DNA of 28,946 nt, taken from positions 1 through 28,946 of the forward strand of contig DJVA01000024.1 of assembly GCA_002440705.1 (NCBI GenBank), written 5' to 3'. Shown in pieces: positions 7,984 to 16,234 of this stretch; position 1 is the first letter of the stretch, and every line of letters begins with the position of its first letter. Below the pieces are notes generated by a model. The model had not been told where the DNA came from. It did not search any database and was given only the letters and a program-made list of their open reading frames with translations. A program made the position numbers and the translations under genes. The stretch comes from Flavobacteriaceae bacterium UBA6268. GTDB taxonomy: Bacteria; Bacteroidota; Bacteroidia; Flavobacteriales; Flavobacteriaceae.

Positions 7984-8456
7984 GCTTCTAAAAAGTTATC
8001 GAGGTCGTTCTTGCTAAATTCCACCCGAATCCAATCGTGCAATACCCTGGCCCCAGTTTTTTCATAAAACTCGATAGCTGGTGTATTCCAAGCGAGCACC
8101 TCCCAATTGACACGTTTTACCTTTTGCTGTGCGGCATATTCCATCACCTTCCGGTACAGCAAACTGCCTATTCCCTTTCCGCGCATGGACTCCTTTACAA
8201 TCAAGTCTTCCAAATGCACCGTATTCCCTTTCCAGGTGGAAAATCGAAAATAAACCAATGCCATGCCCACAAGGATCCCTCCGGTTTCAGCGACAAAGCA
8301 AGTAAAGCTGGGCTGAGGCCCAAATCCCGCTGCTTCCAGTTCAGGCACGGTAACCTCTACGGCATCGGGTTCCTTTTCAAAAATCGCCAACTCCCTGATA
8401 AGGTTTAACACCCCGGGCATGTCTTGTTTTAAAGCCTTTCGAATCGCAACTTTCAT
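7980..8456 (-). CDS. GNAT family N-acetyltransferase
   Basis: A 158-residue single-domain GNAT protein. The acetyl-CoA-binding segment is VKESMRGKGIGSLLYRKVMEYA (about residues 88-109) and the end WNTPAIEFYEKTGARVLHDW is typical of the diamine/thialysine acetyltransferase (SSAT-like) branch, where the acceptor is a primary amine. The substrate is not certain. It is first in the lysC operon, overlapping lysC by ATGA. With lysC making lysine precursors, an amine or lysine-like acceptor would fit, but this is inference. Confidence 0.85.
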   Translation of the reverse strand: MKVAIRKALKQDMPGVLNLIRELAIFEKEPDAVEVTVPELEAAGFGPQPSFTCFVAETGGILVGMALVYFRFSTWKGNTVHLEDLIVKESMRGKGIGSLLYRKVMEYAAQQKVKRVNWEVLAWNTPAIEFYEKTGARVLHDWIRVEFSKNDLDNFLEA

Positions 8457-8471
8457 GTTTGGGTTTTGCGG

Positions 8472-8512
8472 GACAAATATCGCTTCTATTTCTTAAAAAT
8501 ACCGATATTTGT
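8472..8512. promoter_or_regulatory. Divergent promoter pair with inverted repeat (GNAT-lysC / fbp)
   Basis: ACAAATATCG (8473-8482) and CGATATTTGT (8503-8512) are a 10-bp inverted repeat. Each arm contains GATATTTG facing outwards, one mismatch from the TAnnTTTG -7 box, about 18-24 bases before the GNAT start (8456) and the fbp start (8535). The symmetry suggests divergent promoters and possibly one shared regulator. Confidence 0.4.
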
Positions 8513-8534
8513 GACAAATTCACAATCCGTCCCT

Positions 8535-9551
8535 ATGATGCTTCAAAAGAATACGACCCTGGGTGAATTCATTATTGAAAACCAAAGTGAGTTCCGATAT
8601 TCCTCGGGGGAGCTTTCACGACTCATCAACTCCATTCGTCTTGCCGCCAAGGTAGTGAACCATGAAGTGAACAAAGCAGGCTTGGTGGATATTTTGGGCA
8701 CGGCCGGAGATACGAATGTACAGGGCGAAGATCAGCAAAAACTTGATGTGTATGCCAACAACGCCTTCATCAAAACCCTTACCAACCGGGAAATTGTGTG
8801 CGGCATAGCCAGTGAGGAAGAGGATAACTTTATCACCATCAAGGGGCGCAACGAGCAAAACGACAACAAATATGTGGTGCTGATCGATCCTTTGGATGGT
8901 TCCTCCAACATCGATGTAAACGTTTCCGTGGGGACCATTTTCTCCATTTACAGGCGGATTACCGAACCTGGAACTCCGGTGACGCTCGAGGATTTCCTGC
9001 AACCAGGGAAAAATCAGGTGGCGGCCGGGTACATCATTTACGGTACTTCCACTATGATAGTTTACACCACGGGCCATGGGGTGAACGGCTTTACGTTGAA
9101 TCCCGCCATCGGTACGTATTACTTATCACACCCCAACATGAAATTTCCAGAAGATGGTAAAATTTACTCGGTAAATGAGGGAAATTATGTGCATTTCCCG
9201 CAGGGGGTGAAGGATTACATCAAATACTGTCAGAAAGAAGAGGGCGACCGCCCTTACACTTCCCGATACATTGGTTCGCTGGTTTCGGATTTCCATCGGA
9301 ACATGATCAAAGGAGGCATCTATATTTATCCGAACACGGCCAAGGATCCCAATGGAAAACTTCGGTTGTTGTATGAGTGTAACCCTATGGCACTTATTGC
9401 TGAACAAGCGGGAGGTAAAGCCAGTAATGGTTTCCAAAGAATTTTGGACATCCAGCCCACCGAACTGCACCAACGCACTCCATTCATCTGTGGAAGTAAG
9501 CACATGGTGGAAAAAGCAGAAGGGTTCATGCAACAGCACAAACCCTCCTAA
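8535..9551 (+). CDS. fbp: Fructose-1,6-bisphosphatase class I
   Basis: A 338-residue cytoplasmic enzyme hydrolysing fructose 1,6-bisphosphate to fructose 6-phosphate in gluconeogenesis. The metal-site motif IDPLDGSSNID is present, with the upstream acidic SEEEDN, and the C-terminal LYECNPMALIAEQAGGKAS block is characteristic of class I. The frame can be extended to 8466 only through a TTG, and ATG 8535 (or the next codon, 8538) gives the usual N-terminus for Bacteroidota enzymes (LGEFIIENQ). It is divergent from the GNAT-lysC operon and convergent with terB. Confidence 0.95.
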   Translation: MMLQKNTTLGEFIIENQSEFRYSSGELSRLINSIRLAAKVVNHEVNKAGLVDILGTAGDTNVQGEDQQKLDVYANNAFIKTLTNREIVCGIASEEEDNFITIKGRNEQNDNKYVVLIDPLDGSSNIDVNVSVGTIFSIYRRITEPGTPVTLEDFLQPGKNQVAAGYIIYGTSTMIVYTTGHGVNGFTLNPAIGTYYLSHPNMKFPEDGKIYSVNEGNYVHFPQGVKDYIKYCQKEEGDRPYTSRYIGSLVSDFHRNMIKGGIYIYPNTAKDPNGKLRLLYECNPMALIAEQAGGKASNGFQRILDIQPTELHQRTPFICGSKHMVEKAEGFMQQHKPS

Positions 9552-9569
9552 GGTAAGGGATTATCCTAA

Positions 9570-9995
9570 TTATTTTTTATTCAATAGGTATCGGTAATCC
9601 TCCAAATCGAGGCCACCCGTGAAAATTTCGATGGAACGTTTAATGAGCTTTACCGCCATTTCATGACTATATCCTAAACCAATGGCATATTTTTCCAGCA
9701 GGGCGCGTTCCTCATCGTCAATTTCGTGGTCGGCAAAAATAAGCTTGAACAAATCCAACATGGTTTCCAAACGTTCGTCTGCAGAGTTAAGAGGGTGCAA
9801 GGGGTATTTAGAGGAATCTTTGAGTATCTCTTCATATTCCTGCTCCGTAACATCCAGTTTTCTCGCAAAACGTTTCAACAACTTGGCTTCATTTTCATGA
9901 ACATCCCCATGGATGTAAGCCAAATTAACCATGGCAGCAAAATGGCTCAGGTTTCTGCGATGGGTTCCACTTTCAAATAAATCTCTAAATGACAT
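9570..9995 (-). CDS. TerB-like tellurite resistance/stress protein
   Basis: A 141-residue all-helical protein matching the TerB fold: paired helices carrying acidic clusters (YIHGDVHENEAKLLKRFARKL near residues 28-48, and LIFADHEIDDEERALLEKYA near 89-108). TerB proteins bind divalent metal in such acidic pockets. Stand-alone copies occur without the rest of the ter operon, as here, and their role is general or unknown rather than proven tellurite resistance. No signal peptide. It has its own TATATTTG box 17 bases before the ATG. Confidence 0.85.
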   Translation of the reverse strand: MSFRDLFESGTHRRNLSHFAAMVNLAYIHGDVHENEAKLLKRFARKLDVTEQEYEEILKDSSKYPLHPLNSADERLETMLDLFKLIFADHEIDDEERALLEKYAIGLGYSHEMAVKLIKRSIEIFTGGLDLEDYRYLLNKK

Positions 9996-10012
9996 AGTTC
10001 CAAATTATGCTG

Positions 10013-10020
10013 CAAATATA
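10013..10020 (-). promoter_or_regulatory. Bacteroidota -7 box for terB
   Basis: The minus strand reads TATATTTG followed by CAGC, a full TAnnTTTG match, 17 bases before the terB ATG. This predicts a very short leader. Confidence 0.6.
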
Positions 10021-10096
10021 ACTTTTGTAATTCTTTTTTAAGTCAAAAAATCATCTAAAAATAACTCCAGAGGTTTCTACCAAAACATGGGTTTAT

Positions 10097-10104
10097 TATC
10101 TTTG
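10097..10104 (+). promoter_or_regulatory. Bacteroidota -7 box for mfd
   Basis: TATCTTTG matches TAnnTTTG and ends only 7 bases before the mfd ATG. Transcription would begin at or just before the start codon, so the mfd message is predicted to be leaderless or nearly so. Confidence 0.6.
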
Positions 10105-10111
10105 CCCCTCC

Positions 10112-13100
10112 ATGAGTAAAGCACTCATTACGTCCCTTTTCGCTCAGTCTTCGCAAACCGGAAAACTGCGGGATTCCCTTGCCCAAATCGAAGTAAAGAC
10201 CCATGTGAGCGGCTTGGTAGGCTCTGCGCTATCCCTAGTAATCGGCGATCTTTTTAAAACTTCTGAGTTGCCATTTTTGGTCATTTTTAACGACAAGGAA
10301 GAAGCGGCTTACCATCTCAATGACCTTGAAAACCTCTTAGGGGACCAACAAGTATTGTTCTACCCCGGCAGTTACCGCAGACCCTACCAGATTGAGGAAA
10401 CCGACAATGCCAACGTCTTGCTGCGAAGCGAAGTCCTTAATCGCATCAATTCGCGAAAAAAACCGGCATTAATCATTACCTATCCCGATGCCTTGTTTGA
10501 AAAAGTGGTTACGCGTAAAGAATTGGAGCGGAACACTTTGAAAATGTCTGTTGGAGATGAGTTATCCATCGATTTTGTGAATGAGGTGTTGTTTGAATAC
10601 CAGTTTAAGCGGACCGATTTTGTAACTGAACCCGGAGAGTTTTCCGTGCGGGGAGGAATTTTGGACGTGTTCTCCTTCAGTCATGACGAGCCTTACCGTA
10701 TCGAGTTTTTTGGAAACGAAATCGAAAGCATCCGTACCTTCGATGTGGAAACCCAACTGTCTATAGAGCCGCATAAAAAGGTGTCCATCATTCCCAATGT
10801 GGAAAACAAAAGGATGGAGGAACAACGGCAAAGTTTTCTGGAATACATCGCTTCCAAAACGGTTATTTTTGTTAAAAATGAAACGCTCCTTACCCAACGC
10901 ATTGACAAGCTTTTCAATAAAGCCACGGAAGCTTTCAGGGAGATTAAATCTGAAGTTGCCTTAAGTGAACCCAAAGAGCTTTTTTGTACGTCCGATTTGC
11001 TGAAAACCCAATTGAAACGTTTCAAAACCATTCATTTTTCTGAAACAACAAATTCGCAAGAGAACACCATTGCCTTTCAAACAAAGCCCCAGCCTTCCTT
11101 CAACAAACAATTTCATGTGCTCATCGAGCATTTGAACGCTAATTTCGAGAAAGGCATCAAGAATTATATTTTTTGTAGCAGTGAATCCCAAGCCAAACGG
11201 TTTCACGATATTTTTGAAGATGCCCAGCAACACGTGGAGCAGTTTGAAACGGTGGTATTTCCATTCTACCAAGGATTTAGGGACGAAACCCTCAAGTTGG
11301 CCTGTTATACCGACCATCAAATTTTTGAACGCTACCACAAATTCTACCTCAAAAACGGCTATGCCAAAAAGCAAGCCATTACCTTGAAGGAACTCACCAA
11401 TCTGGAAGTGGGCGACTATGTAACACACATTGACCACGGAATTGGAAAGTTTGGTGGGTTACAGAAAATCGAGGTAGAGGGCAAAATGCAGGAAGCCATC
11501 AAATTGATTTATGGGGAGCGCGACATCCTCTACCTCAGCATCCATTCGCTGCACAAAATTTCCAAGTACAATGGCAAGGATGGTGCGGTTCCCAAAATCT
11601 ATAAATTGGGCAGTGCTGCTTGGAAAAGTCTGAAACAAAAAACCAAGACCCGCGTTAAGGAAATTGCCTTCAGTTTAATTGAACTCTACGCAAAACGACG
11701 CCTGCAAAAAGGGTTTCAGTACCATCCCGATTCGTATTTACAACTCGAACTCGAATCTTCTTTTATCTATGAAGACACCCCAGACCAGACCAAAGCTACC
11801 GAAGATGTGAAACGCGATATGGAAAGCGAACTCCCCATGGACCGATTGGTGTGTGGGGATGTGGGCTTTGGAAAAACGGAAGTGGCCATTAGGGCAGCCT
11901 TTAAAGCTGTGGACAACGGAAAGCAAGTCGCGGTATTGGTTCCCACCACTATTTTGGCCTTCCAACATTTCAAAACTTTTTCCGAACGCCTGTCGGACAT
12001 GCCCGTAAAGGTAGATTACCTCAATCGTTTTCGAAGTGCCAAACAACGGAAAGAAGCGTTGGAGGGTTTGCAAAAAGGGACGCTGGATATTGTGATTGGA
12101 ACACATCAATTGGTAAACCCTTCGGTGAAATTCAAGGATTTGGGATTATTGATTATTGACGAAGAGCAAAAATTTGGGGTGGCGGTTAAAGACAAACTCA
12201 AAACGCTCAAGGAAAATGTCGATACCCTAACCCTAACGGCAACCCCCATTCCAAGGACGCTTCAGTTCAGCTTGATGGCTGCAAGGGATTTATCGGTTAT
12301 CAATACCCCACCCCCAAATCGGTATCCGGTAGAGACCCAGGCGGTGCGCTTTTCGGAAGAACTCATTAGGGATGCCATTCGCTACGAAATTTCACGAGGG
12401 GGACAGGTATTCTTTGTACACAACCGTATTGAAAATATCAAGGAAGTGGCAGGCATGATCCAACGATTGGTCCCAGACGCCAAAATAGGCATTGGTCATG
12501 GCCAGATGGAAGGACGAAAATTGGAGAACCTAATGTTGGCATTTATGAACAACGAATTTGACGTATTGGTTTCCACCACCATCATCGAAAGCGGGCTGGA
12601 CGTGCCCAATGCCAATACCATGTTCATCAACAATGCCCACAATTTTGGGTTGAGCGACTTACACCAAATGCGGGGCCGAGTAGGAAGAAGCAACAAAAAA
12701 GCCTTTTGTTACTTCATTACGCCTCCCCACTCTGCCATGACCGATGATGCCCGTAAAAGGATAACGGCTTTGGAGCAGTTCAGCGATTTGGGCAGTGGCT
12801 TCCAGATTGCCATGAAAGACTTGGAAATACGGGGTGCTGGCGATTTGCTAGGGGGTGAACAAAGTGGGTTCATCAACGAAATTGGTTTTGAAACCTACCA
12901 AAAAATCCTGGCAGAGGCGATTGATGAGCTCAAGGAAAAAGAATTCAAGGAACTCTATTCGGGAACCGAACATGAAAAAAAGGAGTTTTTGAAGGAAACC
13001 GTTATCGATACCGACTTCGAGTTGCTTTTCCCAGACGATTACATCAACAATATTTCCGAACGGCTGAACCTTTATACCCAACTCAATGCTCTGAAAACAG

Positions 13101-13450
13101 AAGAAGAACTTGCCAAGTTTGAAGCAGAACTCGAAGACCGCTTTGGTCCTTTGCCTGTACCAGCCATCGACTTGTTGAACAGTATTCGCATTAAATGGCT
13201 TGCGCTAAAAATGGGCTTGGAACGGGTGGTGTTGAAAAAGAAGCGCTTTGTGGGCTATTTCATCAGCGATCAACAAAGTGGATTTTATCAAAGTCCCGCT
13301 TTTGGAAAAGTGCTTCAGTTTGTGCAGCAAAACCATCAAAATGTGAGCATGAAAGAAAAGCAAACCCGCACGGGACTGCGTCTCATCTTGAGCATCGAGC
13401 ACGTTCCCTCTGTGGAAAAAGTTTTGAAAATACTATCCCCTTTTGCATAA
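10112..13450 (+). CDS. mfd: Transcription-repair coupling factor Mfd
   Basis: A 1112-residue ATPase that removes RNA polymerase stalled at DNA lesions and recruits UvrA. Domains in order: UvrB-like N-terminal region (1 to about 330), RNA-polymerase-interacting CarD-like domain (about 430-490; VGDYVTHIDHGIGKFGGL), superfamily 2 translocase with Walker A GDVGFGKTE (about 582-590) and Walker B IIDEEQKFG (about 680), helicase motif VI region QMRGRVGRS, then the C-terminal TRCF domain. The length is normal for the family. A near-leaderless start fits the promoter box just upstream. The gene ends in a bidirectional terminator shared with the convergent beta-propeller gene. Confidence 0.97.
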   Translation: MSKALITSLFAQSSQTGKLRDSLAQIEVKTHVSGLVGSALSLVIGDLFKTSELPFLVIFNDKEEAAYHLNDLENLLGDQQVLFYPGSYRRPYQIEETDNANVLLRSEVLNRINSRKKPALIITYPDALFEKVVTRKELERNTLKMSVGDELSIDFVNEVLFEYQFKRTDFVTEPGEFSVRGGILDVFSFSHDEPYRIEFFGNEIESIRTFDVETQLSIEPHKKVSIIPNVENKRMEEQRQSFLEYIASKTVIFVKNETLLTQRIDKLFNKATEAFREIKSEVALSEPKELFCTSDLLKTQLKRFKTIHFSETTNSQENTIAFQTKPQPSFNKQFHVLIEHLNANFEKGIKNYIFCSSESQAKRFHDIFEDAQQHVEQFETVVFPFYQGFRDETLKLACYTDHQIFERYHKFYLKNGYAKKQAITLKELTNLEVGDYVTHIDHGIGKFGGLQKIEVEGKMQEAIKLIYGERDILYLSIHSLHKISKYNGKDGAVPKIYKLGSAAWKSLKQKTKTRVKEIAFSLIELYAKRRLQKGFQYHPDSYLQLELESSFIYEDTPDQTKATEDVKRDMESELPMDRLVCGDVGFGKTEVAIRAAFKAVDNGKQVAVLVPTTILAFQHFKTFSERLSDMPVKVDYLNRFRSAKQRKEALEGLQKGTLDIVIGTHQLVNPSVKFKDLGLLIIDEEQKFGVAVKDKLKTLKENVDTLTLTATPIPRTLQFSLMAARDLSVINTPPPNRYPVETQAVRFSEELIRDAIRYEISRGGQVFFVHNRIENIKEVAGMIQRLVPDAKIGIGHGQMEGRKLENLMLAFMNNEFDVLVSTTIIESGLDVPNANTMFINNAHNFGLSDLHQMRGRVGRSNKKAFCYFITPPHSAMTDDARKRITALEQFSDLGSGFQIAMKDLEIRGAGDLLGGEQSGFINEIGFETYQKILAEAIDELKEKEFKELYSGTEHEKKEFLKETVIDTDFELLFPDDYINNISERLNLYTQLNALKTEEELAKFEAELEDRFGPLPVPAIDLLNSIRIKWLALKMGLERVVLKKKRFVGYFISDQQSGFYQSPAFGKVLQFVQQNHQNVSMKEKQTRTGLRLILSIEHVPSVEKVLKILSPFA

Positions 13451-13452
13451 AA

Positions 13453-13473
13453 AAAGCCGGAAAATCCGGCTTT
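13453..13473. terminator. Bidirectional intrinsic terminator
   Basis: A perfect 9-bp stem, AAAGCCGGA / TCCGGCTTT, with an AAA loop sits between the convergent mfd and beta-propeller genes. The minus strand has a run of seven T after the stem (plus-strand A 13449-13455), so it is strongest for the minus-strand gene and weaker for mfd. Confidence 0.85.
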
Positions 13474-13477
13474 CGAT

Positions 13478-14593
13478 TTATTTAAGCAGCTTTTTTTGAA
13501 CGACCCCATCGGCCGACTCAATGATCAGTACATAGCCCCCCGAACTCCAGTTTTCCGTGGAAATGGGTTCATCCAATCGGAGTTGTTTTTTCTCCAAGAT
13601 CAAATGACCCATGGCATCAAAAACCTTGATACTAAATTCATTGAAGCCTTCTTGCTGGGTTAGGATTTGAAAGGAATCTTTCACTGGATTGGGCACTACC
13701 TTGAATCGATCGATTTTTGGAAGCCCATTATCGTTTCCCAGGGTAACTCCTGAGATGATCCTTAGGTTTTTGGTACCAAAATCGGTAATCAATAGCCGCT
13801 CATTGGCTTCATCAAAAAGTATCCCGTTGGGGGTATTAAAAGTCGCTACTGAAATATCCCCATCCATGCTCCCTTGCTCACTTCCTGCAAAATGACCATA
13901 ATCATCCACGGCATTCGGGTTTATCCAATAAATTTTATCATTCCCCATCACGGTGCCCCAAAGTTTTCCTTGTCCGTAGGTGATGAATCCCAAGTTTGGA
14001 TAGGAACCACCATCGGTCGGTAATTGAGCAATAAATTCCAAATCCCCACTAGGCAACACTTTATAGATTTCCCGGTTGTTATAATTCCCCACGAATAAAT
14101 TTCCATCGCCATCAAACACAATCCCTACCGGACCACTTAATTCGGCCGCCGAAGAAATTTCGGTGATGGTTCCATCGGTTGCCAAATGCATGATTTTGTT
14201 TCCGGTATACAAGGTGAAAATCATGGAATCGTCATCAAATGATTTCACAATCCCAGAGGGATGTCCTGAAATAGGATACGAAGCCAACGGGTTGCCGCCA
14301 CTATCGTACTTATAAATAGTATTTGCCTGCCCATCACAAACATACAATTCCCCACTGGAGTTAAAAGCAAGTCCATTGGGAGTAACCAAACCCGTTACAA
14401 AAGGGGTCCCTTCCCCGGAAGGGGTAAATTTGAAAACGGTATCGCCCACATAATTGGAGCAATAAATATTGCCACTGGCGTCCAAGGCAATGGCATCGTC
14501 GGGGGTTCCATCACTAAAGGTGGTAACGGTTTGAGCGGACATAAAAAGTTGTCCAATAAAAAAGGTGCTCAAAAAAAATAAAAGCTTTTTCAT
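13478..14593 (-). CDS. Secreted NHL/SMP-30-like beta-propeller with T9SS sorting domain
   Basis: A 371-residue protein. The N-terminus is a Sec signal peptide (MKKLLFFLSTFFIGQLFMSA, cleavage probably before QTV). Residues about 25-285 carry repeated blades of the SMP-30/NHL type, with recurring PNGLAFNSSGELYVCD- and PVGIVFDGDGNLFVGN-like strings. The final 75 residues (from about KVVPNPVKDSFQI) form a T9SS type A sorting domain with the usual KVFDAMGHLI and GGYVLIIESADG strands. It should be exported by Sec, moved across the outer membrane by T9SS and anchored or released. The ligand or activity is unknown. TAGGTTTG lies 24 bases upstream. Confidence 0.9.
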   Translation of the reverse strand: MKKLLFFLSTFFIGQLFMSAQTVTTFSDGTPDDAIALDASGNIYCSNYVGDTVFKFTPSGEGTPFVTGLVTPNGLAFNSSGELYVCDGQANTIYKYDSGGNPLASYPISGHPSGIVKSFDDDSMIFTLYTGNKIMHLATDGTITEISSAAELSGPVGIVFDGDGNLFVGNYNNREIYKVLPSGDLEFIAQLPTDGGSYPNLGFITYGQGKLWGTVMGNDKIYWINPNAVDDYGHFAGSEQGSMDGDISVATFNTPNGILFDEANERLLITDFGTKNLRIISGVTLGNDNGLPKIDRFKVVPNPVKDSFQILTQQEGFNEFSIKVFDAMGHLILEKKQLRLDEPISTENWSSGGYVLIIESADGVVQKKLLK

Positions 14594-14617
14594 TATGCTG
14601 AAAGTTTAAAGTTTGGG

Positions 14618-14625
14618 CAAACCTA
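14618..14625 (-). promoter_or_regulatory. Bacteroidota -7 box for the beta-propeller gene
   Basis: The minus strand reads TAGGTTTG, a TAnnTTTG match 24 bases before the ATG. No convincing -33 TTTG was found at the usual spacing. Confidence 0.45.
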
Positions 14626-14674
14626 CTTTCAGAATCGTTAGCAATCGACCGTTTGCATACATTCGGACCTAAAC

Positions 14675-15802
14675 TTATGCGGCCCGATGCTTTTTGATGT
14701 AATTACTGGGGGTATCCTGCATGGTATCCTTGAAGGCTTTATTGAAAGTAGATTTGGAATTGAAGCCCACGTCCATGGAGAGTGCTAAAATGGTATGCTT
14801 CAAATGCTCTTGGTTTTCCACCTTTTTGACAAATTCCTTCACACGATATTGATTGATAAAATCGTAAAAAGTGGTTTTGTACACTTGGTTCAGCAACCAA
14901 GATACATTGTTTGTAGAGGTTTGCAGCATCTCGGCCACGTCGGCCAACGTTAAATCGCTTTGTAGGAATATTTTTTCGTTGGTCATTAAGCTATTCAGTT
15001 TTTGTTGTAGGAGCAGTGCCTCGGTTTCGGGGAGACGCTCCTTTTTAAAACTGTTTTTGGGCGGTGCTTCCGTAATCCGGAAAAGCTCGGGTTGCCTTAG
15101 ACTGAAATACCCAATCACATAAATAAACACTGGGATGGCCACCCAAATACTGTCATAATCGATATAGGGGATCCTATTTTGAAATACCACTGAATCCGTT
15201 AGGCTAACAGCCCAAGCCAACAAGCATACCGATACTGATAAAAGAAAAAAGTTAAGATAGGTTACCGGGGTCTGTTGAAAGGAAAAAACCTCCTTTTCGG
15301 CCTTTTTAAATACCGAAAGCAATTGAAAGGATTTAAACACATACAATGTATTTAAGGCGATCATTAAAACTGAAATAATCCTAAAATACAACAAAAGATT
15401 CCCATTCAAAAAGAATTGATAATACGCCTCCGGGGTGTACTTAATGATGTAAAACAAAGCAAACACGACCAACCCGAAAAATGGGACAAAATGAATTTTG
15501 GAAAGCCAAAACCGATGGTTTTCCCGAAACAACAAACGCTTGATGTACATATACGTAAACGGACCAAAGAGAAAAACAATGGCATCTACCAAAATACTCC
15601 ATTGAAAGACCCATTCGGTTAAAAACCTAAAATATACAAACCTCCCAACAAGCATCACCGTAGCCAAAGCAATGAGGTAGGAGAGGATACGATTGGCGTT
15701 TTGATTGTTGTGCGAAATGCGCTGCAAGGTCAACGAGAGAAAAATCCCTTGGCAAATGCCAATAAAGATAATTACATCAATCCATTGCAGGGTAATATTC
15801 AT
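14675..15802 (-). CDS. Membrane-bound AraC-family regulator (7TM-type)
   Basis: A 375-residue protein with about seven hydrophobic segments over residues 5-235, for example VIIFIGICQGIFLSL and FGLVVFALFYII, followed by a linker and an AraC/XylS DNA-binding domain in the last 105 residues. The first helix-turn-helix is SDLTLADVAEMLQTSTNNVSWLLNQ and the second begins HTILALSMDVGFNSKSTFNKAF. This layout, a membrane sensor joined directly to an AraC domain, is common in Flavobacteria. The signal sensed is unknown. A GGTACG-TT-CGTACC palindrome lies just upstream. It may control the adjacent secreted beta-propeller gene downstream, which is inference from position. Confidence 0.9.
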   Translation of the reverse strand: MNITLQWIDVIIFIGICQGIFLSLTLQRISHNNQNANRILSYLIALATVMLVGRFVYFRFLTEWVFQWSILVDAIVFLFGPFTYMYIKRLLFRENHRFWLSKIHFVPFFGLVVFALFYIIKYTPEAYYQFFLNGNLLLYFRIISVLMIALNTLYVFKSFQLLSVFKKAEKEVFSFQQTPVTYLNFFLLSVSVCLLAWAVSLTDSVVFQNRIPYIDYDSIWVAIPVFIYVIGYFSLRQPELFRITEAPPKNSFKKERLPETEALLLQQKLNSLMTNEKIFLQSDLTLADVAEMLQTSTNNVSWLLNQVYKTTFYDFINQYRVKEFVKKVENQEHLKHTILALSMDVGFNSKSTFNKAFKDTMQDTPSNYIKKHRAA

Positions 15803-15858
15803 GGCAAAGGAAATTTTGATGCAAAGATACCTTTTCGGAACAAAAAGGGGTAGTTCTG

Positions 15859-15872
15859 GGTACGTTCGTACC
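15859..15872. promoter_or_regulatory. Palindrome upstream of the AraC-type gene
   Basis: GGTACG-TT-CGTACC is a perfect dyad with 6-bp arms in the 69-bp gap between yraN and the AraC-type gene. A binding site for the regulator itself is possible. A related string (TTCGTACCTAAA at 15866-15877 compared with TTCGGACCTAAA at 14663-14674) recurs at the other end of the gene. Confidence 0.3.
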
Positions 15873-16234
15873 TAAAAATGATAAAACGCATTTTCAAAAT
15901 GTTCGATGCGTTCTTCCTTGTTGTTTTTTAAAACGGCAATGATATCGAAGCGCACTTCAACGTCTAGACTGTTGGATAGGACGTACTCATTGGCAGCCCT
16001 AACGAGAAGTTTTACTTTACTTTTGGAGACAAATTCCTGTGGGTTTCCAAATACAGCGCTATTACGTGTCTTCACTTCAACCACCACGATAAAACCTGGT
16101 TCCCGCTTTGCGATGATATCAATTTCAGCCTTGAGGTAAGTATAATTCCGTTCCAAAATGGTGTACCCCTCCTTCACCAAATAGGCCACGGCCATTTCTT
16201 CTCCAATTTTGCCAAGTTCGTTGTGGTAAGCCAT
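15872..16234 (-). CDS. YraN family protein (UPF0102), nuclease-fold
   Basis: A 120-residue protein with the restriction-endonuclease-like core: AEIDIIA supplies the acidic residue and VVEVKTRNS the E-x-K element. The start is the ATG at 16234 (MAYHNELGKIGEE), the usual YraN N-terminus; the frame runs on upstream into ldcA without any typical sequence. The ATG shares a base with the ldcA stop (TAATG). YraN proteins are widespread and thought to act on nucleic acid, but no specific role is established that I can state. Confidence 0.9.
   Translation of the reverse strand: MAYHNELGKIGEEMAVAYLVKEGYTILERNYTYLKAEIDIIAKREPGFIVVVEVKTRNSAVFGNPQEFVSKSKVKLLVRAANEYVLSNSLDVEVRFDIIAVLKNNKEERIEHFENAFYHF

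Noticed and set aside
8466..8534. Longer fbp start at a TTG
   Set aside because: The extension covers the divergent promoter region and is not similar to the family N-terminus; ATG 8535 is normal.
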